A stretch of 64,000 nucleotides of DNA, from positions 765,845 through 829,844 of the forward strand of contig NZ_KE383842.1 in assembly GCF_000422465.1 (NCBI RefSeq). Direction: 5' to 3'. Position numbers and translations under genes: made by a program. This document shows positions 42,348 to 51,246 of the stretch, piece after piece (the stretch's first letter is position 1; every line of letters begins with the position of its first letter). The notes under the pieces were generated by a model. That model saw nothing but the letters and a program-made list of their open reading frames with translations, was not told the origin of the DNA and made no database searches. This DNA is from Paenibacillus harenae DSM 16969. GTDB taxonomy: Bacteria > Bacillota > Bacilli > Paenibacillales > Paenibacillaceae.

Positions 42348-42881
42348 ATGAGTAACCATGAACAACATGAGTCCGCGCATAAACCGGTTCAGCGCAAAGA
42401 GATGTCCCGGCGTCAATTTTTGTCATATACGCTCGGCGGCACGACTGCATTTATGATGGGCGGCGCGGTATTGCCGATGGTTCGTTTCGCAGTGGATCCG
42501 CTCCTCGTGAAGAAGACCGGCGGCACATACGTAAAAGTTGTGGAAGAGAGCAAAATTACGAATGAGCCTCAAGAATTCAAATTTAAAATTCATCAGGTCG
42601 ACGGCTGGTATGAAAGCGATCCTGAACTATCCGCATGGATCTCGAAGGATGCGAACAATGCGATTTTTGCTCTTTCGCCGGTTTGTAAGCATCTAGGCTG
42701 TACGATCGGTTGGAACACGAAGGGCAAGAACGAGTATGACTGCCCTTGCCATGACGCCCGTTATACGAAAGACGGGAAGAATATTACCGTTGCGCCGAAG
42801 CCGCTCGATGAATACGAAGTGAAAGTTGAGAACGGATTCGTATACCTGGGTCCGGTAATGCCGAATACACGATTGGGTTAA
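42348..42881 (+). CDS. qcrA: Menaquinol:cytochrome c reductase Rieske subunit
   Basis: Carries electrons from menaquinol in the bc-type complex. From the ATG at 42348 the protein is 177 aa. A twin-arginine-like N-terminal segment SRRQFLSYTLGG precedes the single membrane helix. The Rieske [2Fe-2S] ligands are C113 and H115 (CKHLGC) and C132 and H135 (CPCH), with disulfide partners C118 and C134. The 5' extension of the frame to 42195 is not coding. Confidence 0.96.
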   Translation: MSNHEQHESAHKPVQRKEMSRRQFLSYTLGGTTAFMMGGAVLPMVRFAVDPLLVKKTGGTYVKVVEESKITNEPQEFKFKIHQVDGWYESDPELSAWISKDANNAIFALSPVCKHLGCTIGWNTKGKNEYDCPCHDARYTKDGKNITVAPKPLDEYEVKVENGFVYLGPVMPNTRLG

Positions 42882-42897
42882 GGAGGGCGTATTGCAG

Positions 42898-43569
42898 ATG
42901 TTTAAAAGTGTATACAACTGGATTGACGAACGTCTTGACATTACGCCGCTTTGGAGAGACGTCGCAGACCACGAAGTGCCCGAGCACGTCAACCCTGCGC
43001 ATCATTTCTCCGCCTTCGTCTATTGCTTCGGCGGCTTGACGTTCTTCATAACCGTAATTCAAATTTTGTCCGGGATGTTCTTGACGATGTATTACGTTCC
43101 AGACATCATCAATGCTTATGCGAGCGTTGACTACTTACAGCACCAGGTTGCTTTCGGGCAAATCGTGCGGGGAATGCACCATTTCGGGGCAAGCCTTGTA
43201 ATCGTTATGATGTTCCTACATACCCTGAGAGTTTTCTTTACCGGTTCTTACAAGGCGCCGCGCGAAATGAACTGGGTAGTCGGAATGCTCATTTTCTTCA
43301 TCATGTTAGGCCTAGGGTTCACGGGCTACCTGCTTCCATGGGATAATAAAGCTTACTACGCAACGAAGGTCGGTGTCGAAATAGCCGCATCCGTTCCGGT
43401 ACTTGGGCCGTATATCGCAGATTTCCTGTACGGCGGCGATATCGTAGGCGCGCAGACGCTCACCCGTTTCTTTGCGATCCACGTATTCTTCTTGCCTGGC
43501 GCATTGATCGCGATGCTTGCGGCGCACTTTATCATGATTCGGAAACAAGGTATTTCTGGACCACTTTAA
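42898..43569 (+). CDS. qcrB: Menaquinol:cytochrome c reductase cytochrome b subunit
   Basis: A 224-aa four-helix cytochrome b6-type protein, the same length as B. subtilis QcrB. Heme histidines lie in GMHHFGASLVIVMMFLHTLRVFFTG and AIHVFFLPGALIAMLAAHFIMI; LPWDNKAYYATKVG is the quinone-site region. The start is the ATG at 42898 nine nt after AAGGAGGG; a TTG at 42892 is too close to it. Confidence 0.96.
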   Translation: MFKSVYNWIDERLDITPLWRDVADHEVPEHVNPAHHFSAFVYCFGGLTFFITVIQILSGMFLTMYYVPDIINAYASVDYLQHQVAFGQIVRGMHHFGASLVIVMMFLHTLRVFFTGSYKAPREMNWVVGMLIFFIMLGLGFTGYLLPWDNKAYYATKVGVEIAASVPVLGPYIADFLYGGDIVGAQTLTRFFAIHVFFLPGALIAMLAAHFIMIRKQGISGPL

Positions 43570-43587
43570 GCGAAGGAGGGCTTACTT

Positions 43588-44463
43588 ATGGCGCATGGTC
43601 ATAATTCGAACGAGAAGGTTGTCTATGTCGGCGATTCGCGTGTGAAGAAAAGCAACCATCCGAACATCCCTCCGGATTACACCGCATTCCCGGGAAAATC
43701 GGAAGCTTTTATTCCGAACTTCCTGCTGAAGGAATGGATGGTCGGTTGCGTTGTTTTGGTCGGTTTTCTAGCATGGACGATTGCAGAGCCGGCTCCACTT
43801 GGTTACCCTGCAGATCCGACGAATGCCGCTTTCGTCCCGATGCCGGACTGGTATTTCTTGTTCTTGTATCAATTTTTGAAATACCCATACGTTTCGCAGG
43901 ATTATATCTTGCTTGGAACGCTGGGTGTTCCCGGAGTTTTGTTCGGCGGCTTGCTGCTTGCTCCGTTCCTGGACACAGGTAAGGAGCGCCGGTTCTACCG
44001 CCGTCCGATCGCTTCATCGCTTATGTTTCTCTCGCTTATCGCATGCGTTTATTTGACCGTAGTGTCTTGGGATCACTACCAGCATACGCTGGAAGCAAAC
44101 GGTCAGATCCCAGAGCATATTGAACGGGAAGAGAAGGCGCGCGAAGCAGCGGAAGCAGGCAAGGAGCGGCCGAATTATACGAAGCCTGCCCCAGTGGCTT
44201 CACTGGTCGATGCTGACGACCCGGCCATGGACATTGCCAAGCAAGCGCAATGCGTAAGCTGTCATGCAGCTGACTTGAAGGGTCAAGGCTCGGTTCCTCC
44301 ATTGACTGGCGTTGGCGACATCCTTTCGAAGGAAGAAATAGCGGAAGTTATAACGAACGGACGCAACAATGGCGCAATGCCGGCCTTTAAGGATTCGTTG
44401 TCCTCTGAAGAAATCGATCAGCTGGCAACATGGCTTTCCAAACAAAAAACGGCGGCTGAATAG
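43588..44463 (+). CDS. qcrC: Menaquinol:cytochrome c reductase cytochrome b/c subunit
   Basis: A 291-aa fusion of subunit IV (three helices; PDWYFLFLYQFLKYP block) with a C-terminal class I cytochrome c. Heme is attached at C222-V-S-C225-H226, and the axial methionine is in NNGAMPAF. This fusion is typical of Bacillus-type bc complexes. It is the last gene of the operon and is followed by a strong terminator. Confidence 0.96.
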   Translation: MAHGHNSNEKVVYVGDSRVKKSNHPNIPPDYTAFPGKSEAFIPNFLLKEWMVGCVVLVGFLAWTIAEPAPLGYPADPTNAAFVPMPDWYFLFLYQFLKYPYVSQDYILLGTLGVPGVLFGGLLLAPFLDTGKERRFYRRPIASSLMFLSLIACVYLTVVSWDHYQHTLEANGQIPEHIEREEKAREAAEAGKERPNYTKPAPVASLVDADDPAMDIAKQAQCVSCHAADLKGQGSVPPLTGVGDILSKEEIAEVITNGRNNGAMPAFKDSLSSEEIDQLATWLSKQKTAAE

Positions 44464-44480
44464 TCAGCCGCCCGATAAAA

Positions 44481-44513
44481 AACCTGATCGTATTATGCGG
44501 TCAGGTTTTTTTT
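44481..44513 (+). terminator. Intrinsic terminator of qcrABC
   Basis: AACCTGATCG pairs with CGGTCAGGTT (one G-U) across TATTATG, then eight T. Confidence 0.9.
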
Positions 44514-44545
44514 GAATGACACATCGAGAGAGGAAGTGTAGAGAG

Positions 44546-45175
44546 ATGCTCTCCGTTTTTTGGAGCCGTGAGTTTCTGCTTAACCGATCGTTCTTATGGC
44601 TCTTGTTCCTGGTCAACCTCGCGGGGACGATATACGGTTACATCTGGTACGAGGGCCAATTATTCGATACGCTGCAGCATCATCCGTTATGGCGTATCGT
44701 CTTTGTGCCCGACTCGCCGACGGCGAGCTTATTTTTTACATTGGCCTTGCTTTATTTATTGTACCCGCCGAGCCCATCGAATCGAATCGCATCCATAGGC
44801 CGTTCTATCATTGAAGCATTAGCCGTCGTTTGTTCGGTTAAATACGGGATTTGGGCTGTTGCGATGATCGTTGCGGGTGCATGGCAGGGGGCGGATTTAT
44901 ACTGGCAGCATTACATGCTGATCGCTTCCCATTTGGGAATGGCGTTCGAAGCGCTGCTTTTTTTCCGTTTTATGAAAGCGGGCACAGCGGCTCTGGCGGT
45001 CGGAACGGGATGGCTGCTGCTTAACGATACGGTAGACTATACGTTTGGAATATTTCCGTATCTCGCGGATGAGCTTGATGATGATTTGTCGGCCGTTCGC
45101 GCCTTTACATTCGCGTTATCGATCATCAGCTTTGCTGCTGCTTGGCTTGTATGGCGCTTTAGAAAGAAGGTATAA
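44546..45175 (+). CDS. ypjA: DUF1405 membrane protein (YpjA)
   Basis: A 209-aa protein with six or so helices, from the ATG at 44546 (GAGGAAGTG upstream). Size, hydropathy, the HHPLWRIVFVPDSPTASLFF segment, and the position directly after qcrC match YpjA. I know of no function. The stop lies 4 bp before a hairpin that masks the next start. Confidence 0.82.
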   Translation: MLSVFWSREFLLNRSFLWLLFLVNLAGTIYGYIWYEGQLFDTLQHHPLWRIVFVPDSPTASLFFTLALLYLLYPPSPSNRIASIGRSIIEALAVVCSVKYGIWAVAMIVAGAWQGADLYWQHYMLIASHLGMAFEALLFFRFMKAGTAALAVGTGWLLLNDTVDYTFGIFPYLADELDDDLSAVRAFTFALSIISFAAAWLVWRFRKKV

Positions 45176-45178
45176 GGG

Positions 45179-45218
45179 TGGACATCCCCTCATAGATTGA
45201 TTTAGGGGGGGATGTCCA
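45179..45218 (+). promoter_or_regulatory. Perfect 11-bp hairpin masking the ypjB start
   Basis: TGGACATCCCC (45179-45189) and GGGGATGTCCA (45208-45218) are exact arms. The 3' arm includes the end of the poly-G Shine-Dalgarno and the A of the ypjB start codon. It begins 4 bp after the ypjA stop. Confidence 0.75.
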
Positions 45219-46087
45219 TGAAGGTACGAATCATTATTCCATTCGTTATCTGTATCGTCATGACGATCGGAGGCGCGGGAGCCGTGTGGGGAAGCTCTTC
45301 TTCCTTGGACCGGCTAACATCGATTTTCTCGCCTCAATCGCAGATGCAGCTTTCCAGAATGGATGAGATCGCGAATTCCTTATATCAAGCGGCTTATACG
45401 AATAATCGCCAAGCCGGCTTTCAATATGTACAGCAGCTTCAACGGATGATCGGCGGCGAGCTTAAATACGCAGCGGGCAACCGGGACGGCTGGGAATCCA
45501 TGAAGCAGGACGCGGATGCGATTAAGCTGAAACTAACGAGCAGAGGCGCACATTCCGTCTGGCTTCAGGAGGCTGCCCGCATCCGCTTGGCGGCGGATGC
45601 GCTGTCGCGCTCGGATCATGCGTTATGGCTTCAATATGAAAGCGTCATGCTGGATGATCTGACACGGCTTGAGAAGGCATGGAAGCGGCAAACCGACGAT
45701 GCCGCCGAAGCGGCCCGGGCTTCGATGAACAGCCTCCAGGAGCATGCCGTACGGATTGAGCCGGCTATTAGTCTGTTATATGGAAGCATGCGTTATACAG
45801 AACTAAGCGAGCGGATTAGATACACGAATCAGCTGCTCGATTCCGCGAAGTCAAGCTCCGGAAATGAAGCGATGGTGGAGCAATCCCTGAAAGCTTTAAA
45901 ATTTTCTATTTACCGTATATTCGAACAGAGCGGGGCCGAGGCCTCGCTGCCGGCTGTAGCGCCGCCCGCAGCCGCTCATCCGCTTGGATGGACGCTGTTT
46001 CTCGGCGCGATCATTTCCGCGGTGCTTACCTACTCGGGGTGGAGGAAATATAAAATGAATCCATTCGACAGCAAGCCCCTATCCTGA
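45218..46087 (+). CDS. ypjB: Sporulation protein YpjB
   Basis: A 289-aa protein with an N-terminal signal or anchor helix (IIIPFVICIVMTIGGAGAVWG), a helical extracytoplasmic domain, and a C-terminal transmembrane helix (about residues 258-276). This matches the Spore_YpjB family, a sporulation protein of uncertain role. ATG 45218 is six nt after GGGGGG; ATG 45212 is also in frame but touches it. The ribosome-binding site is held in a hairpin. Confidence 0.82.
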   Translation: MKVRIIIPFVICIVMTIGGAGAVWGSSSSLDRLTSIFSPQSQMQLSRMDEIANSLYQAAYTNNRQAGFQYVQQLQRMIGGELKYAAGNRDGWESMKQDADAIKLKLTSRGAHSVWLQEAARIRLAADALSRSDHALWLQYESVMLDDLTRLEKAWKRQTDDAAEAARASMNSLQEHAVRIEPAISLLYGSMRYTELSERIRYTNQLLDSAKSSSGNEAMVEQSLKALKFSIYRIFEQSGAEASLPAVAPPAAAHPLGWTLFLGAIISAVLTYSGWRKYKMNPFDSKPLS

Positions 46088-46089
46088 AA

Positions 46090-46953
46090 TTATTCTTCCT
46101 TAAAGCCTTCGCCCAACACATCCTGCACTTCGTTGATTACGATAAAAGCACGGGGGTCGGTATTGCGTACGATCGCTTTCAAACGGCGAATTTCCTGCCT
46201 TTGAACGACGCAATACACGACTTCTTTTTGCTGTCCCGAGAATACTCCTTTTGCCGGAATCAAAGTCACCCCGCGCTCCAGCTCAACCGTAATTTTTCTT
46301 GCGATCGCATCTCCATGATCCGTAATGATGGAAAATGCTTTCGCCGCGTAAGCGCCGTCCTGAATAAAATCGATCAGCTTGGAAGCGATAAATACCGTCA
46401 CGAGTGTATACAGCACTTTGGCCATCGGAATGTAAAGCAAAGAAATACCGATAATAATGGCATCCATCGTTAAAATAAATTGCCCCATGCTTATTCCTTT
46501 CGAACGGGTAACGATACGGGCAACGATATCGACACCGCCCGTCGTGCCGCCGAAACGAAAGACGATGCCTAGACCGGCTCCGAGCGAGACGCCCGCATAC
46601 AGAGCGACAAGCATATAATCATTGGAACTCTGGAACGGGATAAGAATGCCTTTGCCAATTAATTGTTCCATTAACGCCAGGAAGGCCGACAGGGCTACGA
46701 TGCCAAGCAAGGTGTACATCATCTGCCCGCGTCCGAGCGCCTTCCATCCTAATAAGAACAACGGAATATTAAGGAGCAGCGTTGAAATGGACAGAGGCCA
46801 GCCGGCGGCATAATTGAGCAGGACGGCGATTCCCGTAACGCCGCCCTCCATAAGCTGGTTCGGAATAACGAAATAGTGCAGCCCGAATGCATAGATGGCC
46901 GTGCCGATGAGGATCGGGATAACATTGCGCAAATGAATAAATATTTTCGACAT
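46090..46953 (-). CDS. ypjC: YitT-family membrane protein (YpjC)
   Basis: On the minus strand, from the ATG at 46953 with AAGGAG nine nt upstream. The 287-aa protein has five helices (IGTAIYAFGLHYFVIPNQLMEGG at the start, GGTTGGVDIVARIV in the middle) and a C-terminal soluble DUF2179 domain (TDHGDAIARKITVELERGVTLIPAKG...). This is the YitT/UPF0750 family; B. subtilis YpjC occupies the same place. Function unknown. The gene runs opposite to its neighbours, tail to tail with ypjB. Confidence 0.87.
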   Translation of the reverse strand: MSKIFIHLRNVIPILIGTAIYAFGLHYFVIPNQLMEGGVTGIAVLLNYAAGWPLSISTLLLNIPLFLLGWKALGRGQMMYTLLGIVALSAFLALMEQLIGKGILIPFQSSNDYMLVALYAGVSLGAGLGIVFRFGGTTGGVDIVARIVTRSKGISMGQFILTMDAIIIGISLLYIPMAKVLYTLVTVFIASKLIDFIQDGAYAAKAFSIITDHGDAIARKITVELERGVTLIPAKGVFSGQQKEVVYCVVQRQEIRRLKAIVRNTDPRAFIVINEVQDVLGEGFKEE

Positions 46954-47087
46954 GTTCGTGCACTCCTTCTGGTTATGTATACTAGTGTAGTATGGCACAT
47001 TGCCGCCATTCGAAAAACATTGATTTTAAATATGCGTTTACGTTAACATAGGGATGTATAGCCATTGACGGAAAGGAATCGGATTCG

Positions 47088-47423
47088 ATGTCAGATAAGA
47101 CGCTCGCTTTAATACAGAGAGAAGTCGATGATTACATCTCTCAATTCAAAGAAGGCTACTTCAGCCCGCTTGCGCTGATGGCCAGAATGTCGGAGGAAGT
47201 TGGCGAGCTTGCCAGAGAGGTAAACCACTTCTACGGCGAGAAGCCGAAAAAGGCGGATGAAGCGGAAAATTCCGTCGAAATGGAGTTAGGCGATATTTTA
47301 TTTATATTATCCTGCTTCGCCAATTCGCTAAACATCGATTTGACGGAAGCGCACGATAAAGTGATGCATAAGTTCAAAACCCGCGACGCGGACCGGTGGA
47401 CGAAGAAATTGACCGAACAGTAA
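47088..47423 (+). CDS. MazG-like nucleotide pyrophosphohydrolase (YpjD)
   Basis: A 111-aa all-helical protein with the MazG metal motifs EEVGELAREVNHF and the ELGDILFIL acidic pair. It would hydrolyse a nucleoside triphosphate to the monophosphate and pyrophosphate; substrate unknown. Divergent from ypjC, with about 130 bp between the two start codons. The mazG-dapB-mgsA order is conserved with Bacillus except for a TPR gene inserted next. Confidence 0.9.
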   Translation: MSDKTLALIQREVDDYISQFKEGYFSPLALMARMSEEVGELAREVNHFYGEKPKKADEAENSVEMELGDILFILSCFANSLNIDLTEAHDKVMHKFKTRDADRWTKKLTEQ

Positions 47424-47477
47424 ACAAGCTCCCTACATATGCTGTACCATCAACCTGTGTACAAGGAGGATGGGCGG

Positions 47478-48023
47478 ATGGATGGAGAGAGCTGCATTAA
47501 GAAAGCATACGAATTCATCTTCAACAGCGATTTCGAGCAAGCCATTTATTGGTTCGAGCAAGCGATCGCTGCCGAGCCGGAGAATGCATCTTATTATCAT
47601 AAATGCGCCGTTTCTTGCGCGCGCAGCGGAAAATGGGCGAAAGCGAAGCAAAACGCGGAAATGGCCGTTAAGCTGGATCCGGAGCATGCCGAATATCAGT
47701 ATCATTTGCAAACGGTGGAAGCAAAGCTGCTGCAGTCGGAAGCTGATCTTCTGCTTGGGGCAGTGCCGCCGAAGCTTCATGATGCGGCGGATCTGCTGAA
47801 TCAGGCGGCGGCGCTTGATCCGTTAAGCTTTGAAGCTTTCTATAAGCTAGGCGTCATCTATGTTTCGCTGAATCTGTTGGATGACGCAGCGGCAAATGCG
47901 AGGGAAGCGTTACGGCTTGATCCAAGCCACTCCGCTGCCCGCAGGCTGTTGTCCGAAGTCAATCGGAAGAAGCGTATGCTGCGCGTCAGGATCAATGCAC
48001 GAAATAGGAAAAGGAACAGGTGA
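47478..48023 (+). CDS. TPR-repeat protein
   Basis: A 181-aa protein from the ATG at 47478 (AAGGAGG eight nt upstream). At least three tetratricopeptide repeats are visible, each ending AxxLDP (AIAAEPENASYYHKCA, AVKLDPEHAEYQYHL, ALRLDPSHSAARRL). The C-terminus is arginine-rich (RKKRMLRVRINARNRKRNR). A protein-interaction scaffold with no evident partner. It lies 7 bp before dapB. Confidence 0.8.
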   Translation: MDGESCIKKAYEFIFNSDFEQAIYWFEQAIAAEPENASYYHKCAVSCARSGKWAKAKQNAEMAVKLDPEHAEYQYHLQTVEAKLLQSEADLLLGAVPPKLHDAADLLNQAAALDPLSFEAFYKLGVIYVSLNLLDDAAANAREALRLDPSHSAARRLLSEVNRKKRMLRVRINARNRKRNR

Positions 48024-48030
48024 TCATAGC

Positions 48031-48837
48031 ATGCCGACACACAAAATTAAGGTAGCAGTAGCAGGAGCCAGCGGAAGAATGGGCCGCGAGGTTGTGAAGA
48101 TGGTGCTGGAGGACGACGCGCTACAATTGGTCGCAGCGGCCGCTCCTTCAGCAGGACTTGTCGATGCGGGCGTCTTCGCCGGCAAGGGGGAAACCGGCGT
48201 TATCGTCAGCGCAACGCTTGAAGAAGCGTTGAACGGCTCTCATGCGGACGTGCTGGTTGATTTCACTGTCCCGCAAGCGGCTTACGGTAATACAAGAACG
48301 GCGATCGAATACGGAGTCCGTCCGATCATCGGGACAACCGGGTTCACGCCCGGGCAGATTGAAGAGTTGGACGAGCTCTGCAAGAAGAAAGAGCTTGGCG
48401 GATTAATCGCGCCTAACTTCTCTATCGGAGCGATCCTGATGATGAAATTCGCCGCGGAAGCATCCAAGTATATGCCTCATGTTGAAATTATCGAATATCA
48501 CGGCGATCAGAAGCTGGACGCCCCGTCAGGCACATCGATCAAAACAGCCGAGCTGATTTCTCAGGCACGCAAAGAACTACGCCAAGGAAACCCGAAGGAA
48601 GAAGAAGTCATTGAAGGGGCGCGCGGCGGCTATTATAACGGGTTCCGTATACATAGCGTAAGGCTTCCGGGCGTATTCGCCCAGCAAGAGGTCGTATTCG
48701 GGGGCCATGGGCAAACGCTCAAAATTCGCCATGACTCGTATGACCGGGCCGGCTACATGCCCGGCGTTAACGTTGCGGTGAAGAAGGTCATGACGTACAG
48801 CGGTTTGATTTACGGCTTTGAACATATTATGGATTAG
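48031..48837 (+). CDS. dapB: 4-hydroxy-tetrahydrodipicolinate reductase
   Basis: Makes tetrahydrodipicolinate for lysine and peptidoglycan. From the ATG at 48031 the protein is 268 aa. It has the NAD(P) loop GASGRMGREV and the catalytic block EYHGDQKLDAPSGTSIKTAE; where many DapB have HH, this one has HG. AAAGGAACAGG is the Shine-Dalgarno. The longer frame from 47881 overlaps the TPR gene and is not used. Confidence 0.96.
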   Translation: MPTHKIKVAVAGASGRMGREVVKMVLEDDALQLVAAAAPSAGLVDAGVFAGKGETGVIVSATLEEALNGSHADVLVDFTVPQAAYGNTRTAIEYGVRPIIGTTGFTPGQIEELDELCKKKELGGLIAPNFSIGAILMMKFAAEASKYMPHVEIIEYHGDQKLDAPSGTSIKTAELISQARKELRQGNPKEEEVIEGARGGYYNGFRIHSVRLPGVFAQQEVVFGGHGQTLKIRHDSYDRAGYMPGVNVAVKKVMTYSGLIYGFEHIMD

Positions 48838-48870
48838 TTTCATCCGGCAGCGGGAGAGGGGTACGTCAGC

Positions 48871-49293
48871 ATGTTAAATATTGCATTTATCGCGCATGAT
48901 CGCAAGAAAGAGGAAATCGTCAATTTTGTCATTGCTTACGAGAAGGTATTCGTCCCGCATAAGCTGTATTCTACCGGTACGACGGGAACTCGGATCATGG
49001 AGCAAACGGATTTATCCATACATCGTTTTATGTCAGGGCCTCTCGGAGGCGATCAACAGATCGGTGCTTTAGTGGCGCAAAATGAGATGGATCTTATCAT
49101 CTTTTTACGAGATCCGTTGATGGCGCAGCCGCATGAGCCGGACATTATCGCTTTGCTTCGGTTATGCGACGTGCAGGGCATTCCGGTCGCCACTAACGTA
49201 GCGACGGCCGAGCTGCTCGTTAAAGCGCTCGAACGCGGTGATTTTGCTTGGCGCGAGCTTGTGCACAAATATAAGCCGGGTATTGAATCATGA
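48871..49293 (+). CDS. mgsA: Methylglyoxal synthase
   Basis: Converts dihydroxyacetone phosphate to methylglyoxal and phosphate. The 140-aa protein starts [16 protein letters not shown], has the phosphate-site STGTTG, the catalytic aspartate block [10 protein letters not shown] and [14 protein letters not shown]. It overlaps bshB1 by 4 bases. B. subtilis has the same order. Confidence 0.97.
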   Translation: MLNIAFIAHDRKKEEIVNFVIAYEKVFVPHKLYSTGTTGTRIMEQTDLSIHRFMSGPLGGDQQIGALVAQNEMDLIIFLRDPLMAQPHEPDIIALLRLCDVQGIPVATNVATAELLVKALERGDFAWRELVHKYKPGIES

Positions 49294-49988
49294 CGGAATC
49301 GCTGGATATTCTCGTATTCGGCGCTCATGCGGACGATGCGGAGATCGGGATGGGCGGCACAATCGCGAAGCATGCTCAGGCCGGCTACCGCGTAGGCGTC
49401 TGTGATCTCACGGAGGCAGAAATGTCTTCGAACGGCAATGCGGAGCTGCGCAAGCGGGAAGCGGCTGAAGCGTCGAGAGTGCTTGGTTTGAGCAAACGCT
49501 CGAATCTTGGTCTGCCCGACCGCGGCCTGGAGCCGTCAAGAAGCCAGATCGAACAAATCGTCGCCGAGATTAGAAACGGTAGACCGAGGGTCGTATTCGC
49601 GCCTTATTGGGTGGATCGTCATCCGGATCACGTGGCTTGCAGCCGATTGATCGAGGAGGCGGTTTTTAATGCGAAGCTTCGCCGCTACATGCCCGATCTG
49701 CCTGCCGTACAAGTGGAGCAGCTCATCTATTATTATATAAACGATAGCGGGCAAGTATCGCTTATCGTCGACATAAGCGAACATTATCAGACGAAGCGCC
49801 ATGCGCTTATGGCTTACCGGTCGCAGTTCGAATCGGCTGCAGCCGGCGCCGACCGCGTTGCAACGCCGCTTACGAACCGTTATATTGAACGCGTGGAAGC
49901 GCGTGATTCGCTGCTCGGACAAGCCCAAGGCTGGACATACGCAGAGGGCTTTGCTTTGAAGCGCCCTCATGCCGTACAATTTTTTTGA
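49290..49988 (+). CDS. bshB1: Bacillithiol biosynthesis deacetylase BshB1
   Basis: Deacetylates GlcNAc-malate to GlcN-malate in bacillithiol synthesis. The 232-aa PIG-L-fold protein has the zinc motif [18 protein letters not shown], an ARxxx block and the third ligand in [11 protein letters not shown]. Pairing with bshA directly downstream, as in Bacillus, supports bshB1 over other PIG-L deacetylases. The third bacillithiol gene (bshC) is not in this window. Confidence 0.94.
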   Translation: MTESLDILVFGAHADDAEIGMGGTIAKHAQAGYRVGVCDLTEAEMSSNGNAELRKREAAEASRVLGLSKRSNLGLPDRGLEPSRSQIEQIVAEIRNGRPRVVFAPYWVDRHPDHVACSRLIEEAVFNAKLRRYMPDLPAVQVEQLIYYYINDSGQVSLIVDISEHYQTKRHALMAYRSQFESAAAGADRVATPLTNRYIERVEARDSLLGQAQGWTYAEGFALKRPHAVQFF

Positions 49989-50051
49989 CAAATCGTACAG
50001 CTCTTATCGAATACACTAGAGTACGTGACGAACACAGGAGGTGCGGCAACG

Positions 50052-51215
50052 GTGGCGAGAAAGTTGAAAATCGGGATTACCTGCTATCCGACACTGGGAG
50101 GATCAGGAGTCGTTGCGACCGAATTAGGGAAGCTGCTTGCGGAACGCGGACATGAGATTCATTTTATAACGCACAGCATTCCTTTCCGGTTAGGCAAATT
50201 TCATAAAAATATTTTCTATCATGAAGTGGAAGTAAATGATTATTATGTGTTCCGTTACCCGCCGTATGACTTGGCGCTCGCCAGCAAAATGGCGCAGGTC
50301 GCTAAAATGCAGCAGTTGGACCTGCTTCACGTGCATTATGCGGTGCCGCATGCCGTCTGCGCTTATTTGGCGAAGCAGATGAACGGAGACGGGCTTAAGA
50401 CGGTTACCACGCTGCATGGCACCGATATTACGGTACTGGCGCAGGATGAGTCGCTGAAAGACTTAATCCGTCTGGCCATTCACCAGAGCGATGCCGTCAC
50501 GGCCGTATCCAATGACTTAATCCAAGAAACCAGACAGCTGCTGGATATAACGACGCCGATCGAACTAACCTATAATTTCGTGGATAAGCGTATCTACTAT
50601 CCTCGGGACGTGACATCCTTGCGATCGGATTTCGCGGAACCGAATGAGAAAATACTGATGCATATTTCAAACTTTCGCCCGGTCAAGCGCGTAGGCGATG
50701 TCGTGGACATCTTCGCCCGCGTATCGCAGAAGGTGCCGTCAAAGCTCCTTCTGGTAGGGGAAGGGCCGGAGCAGTCCAAAATGCAATGCAAAATACGGCA
50801 GCTTGGGCTTGAGGACCGCGTCCATTTCCTCGGCAAGCAGGATGACGTCGCGCAGGTGATTTCGTTGGCTGACGTACTGCTGCTGCCTTCCGAGAAAGAA
50901 AGCTTCGGTCTGGTGGCGCTGGAGGCAATGGCATGCGGCGTACCGACCGTCGGCTCGACTGCGGGCGGCATTCCGGAGCTGGTTACGCATGGAGAGACCG
51001 GCTTCCTGTCGCAAGTCGGAGACGTTGAGGACATGGCACATAACGTAGAGCGGTTATTGCTCGACGAGAAGCTTCATGAACGATTTCGGCAGGCCTGTAT
51101 GTTTAGAGCCAGAAACGAATTTTGCAATGACATTATTACGACGCAATATGAGCATATTTATTACGGGGTGCTTGGCATCGAAGCGGATCTGCCGGTGGCG
51201 GTGTGCACCGAATAG
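50052..51215 (+). CDS. bshA: Bacillithiol biosynthesis glycosyltransferase BshA
   Basis: GT4 glycosyltransferase joining GlcNAc to malate. Start GTG at 50052, seven nt after AGGAGGTG, gives 387 aa beginning RKLKIGITCYPTLGGSGVVATELG. It has LHGTDITVLAQ, the SNFRPVKRVGDVVDIF block and the nucleotide-binding PSEKESFGLVALEAMACGVPTVGSTAGGIPELV. The upstream GTG at 50025 is less well placed. Confidence 0.94.
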   Translation: MARKLKIGITCYPTLGGSGVVATELGKLLAERGHEIHFITHSIPFRLGKFHKNIFYHEVEVNDYYVFRYPPYDLALASKMAQVAKMQQLDLLHVHYAVPHAVCAYLAKQMNGDGLKTVTTLHGTDITVLAQDESLKDLIRLAIHQSDAVTAVSNDLIQETRQLLDITTPIELTYNFVDKRIYYPRDVTSLRSDFAEPNEKILMHISNFRPVKRVGDVVDIFARVSQKVPSKLLLVGEGPEQSKMQCKIRQLGLEDRVHFLGKQDDVAQVISLADVLLLPSEKESFGLVALEAMACGVPTVGSTAGGIPELVTHGETGFLSQVGDVEDMAHNVERLLLDEKLHERFRQACMFRARNEFCNDIITTQYEHIYYGVLGIEADLPVAVCTE

Positions 51216-51246
51216 CAGCTATGAAGGCTCCCGCTCTCAAGGGACG

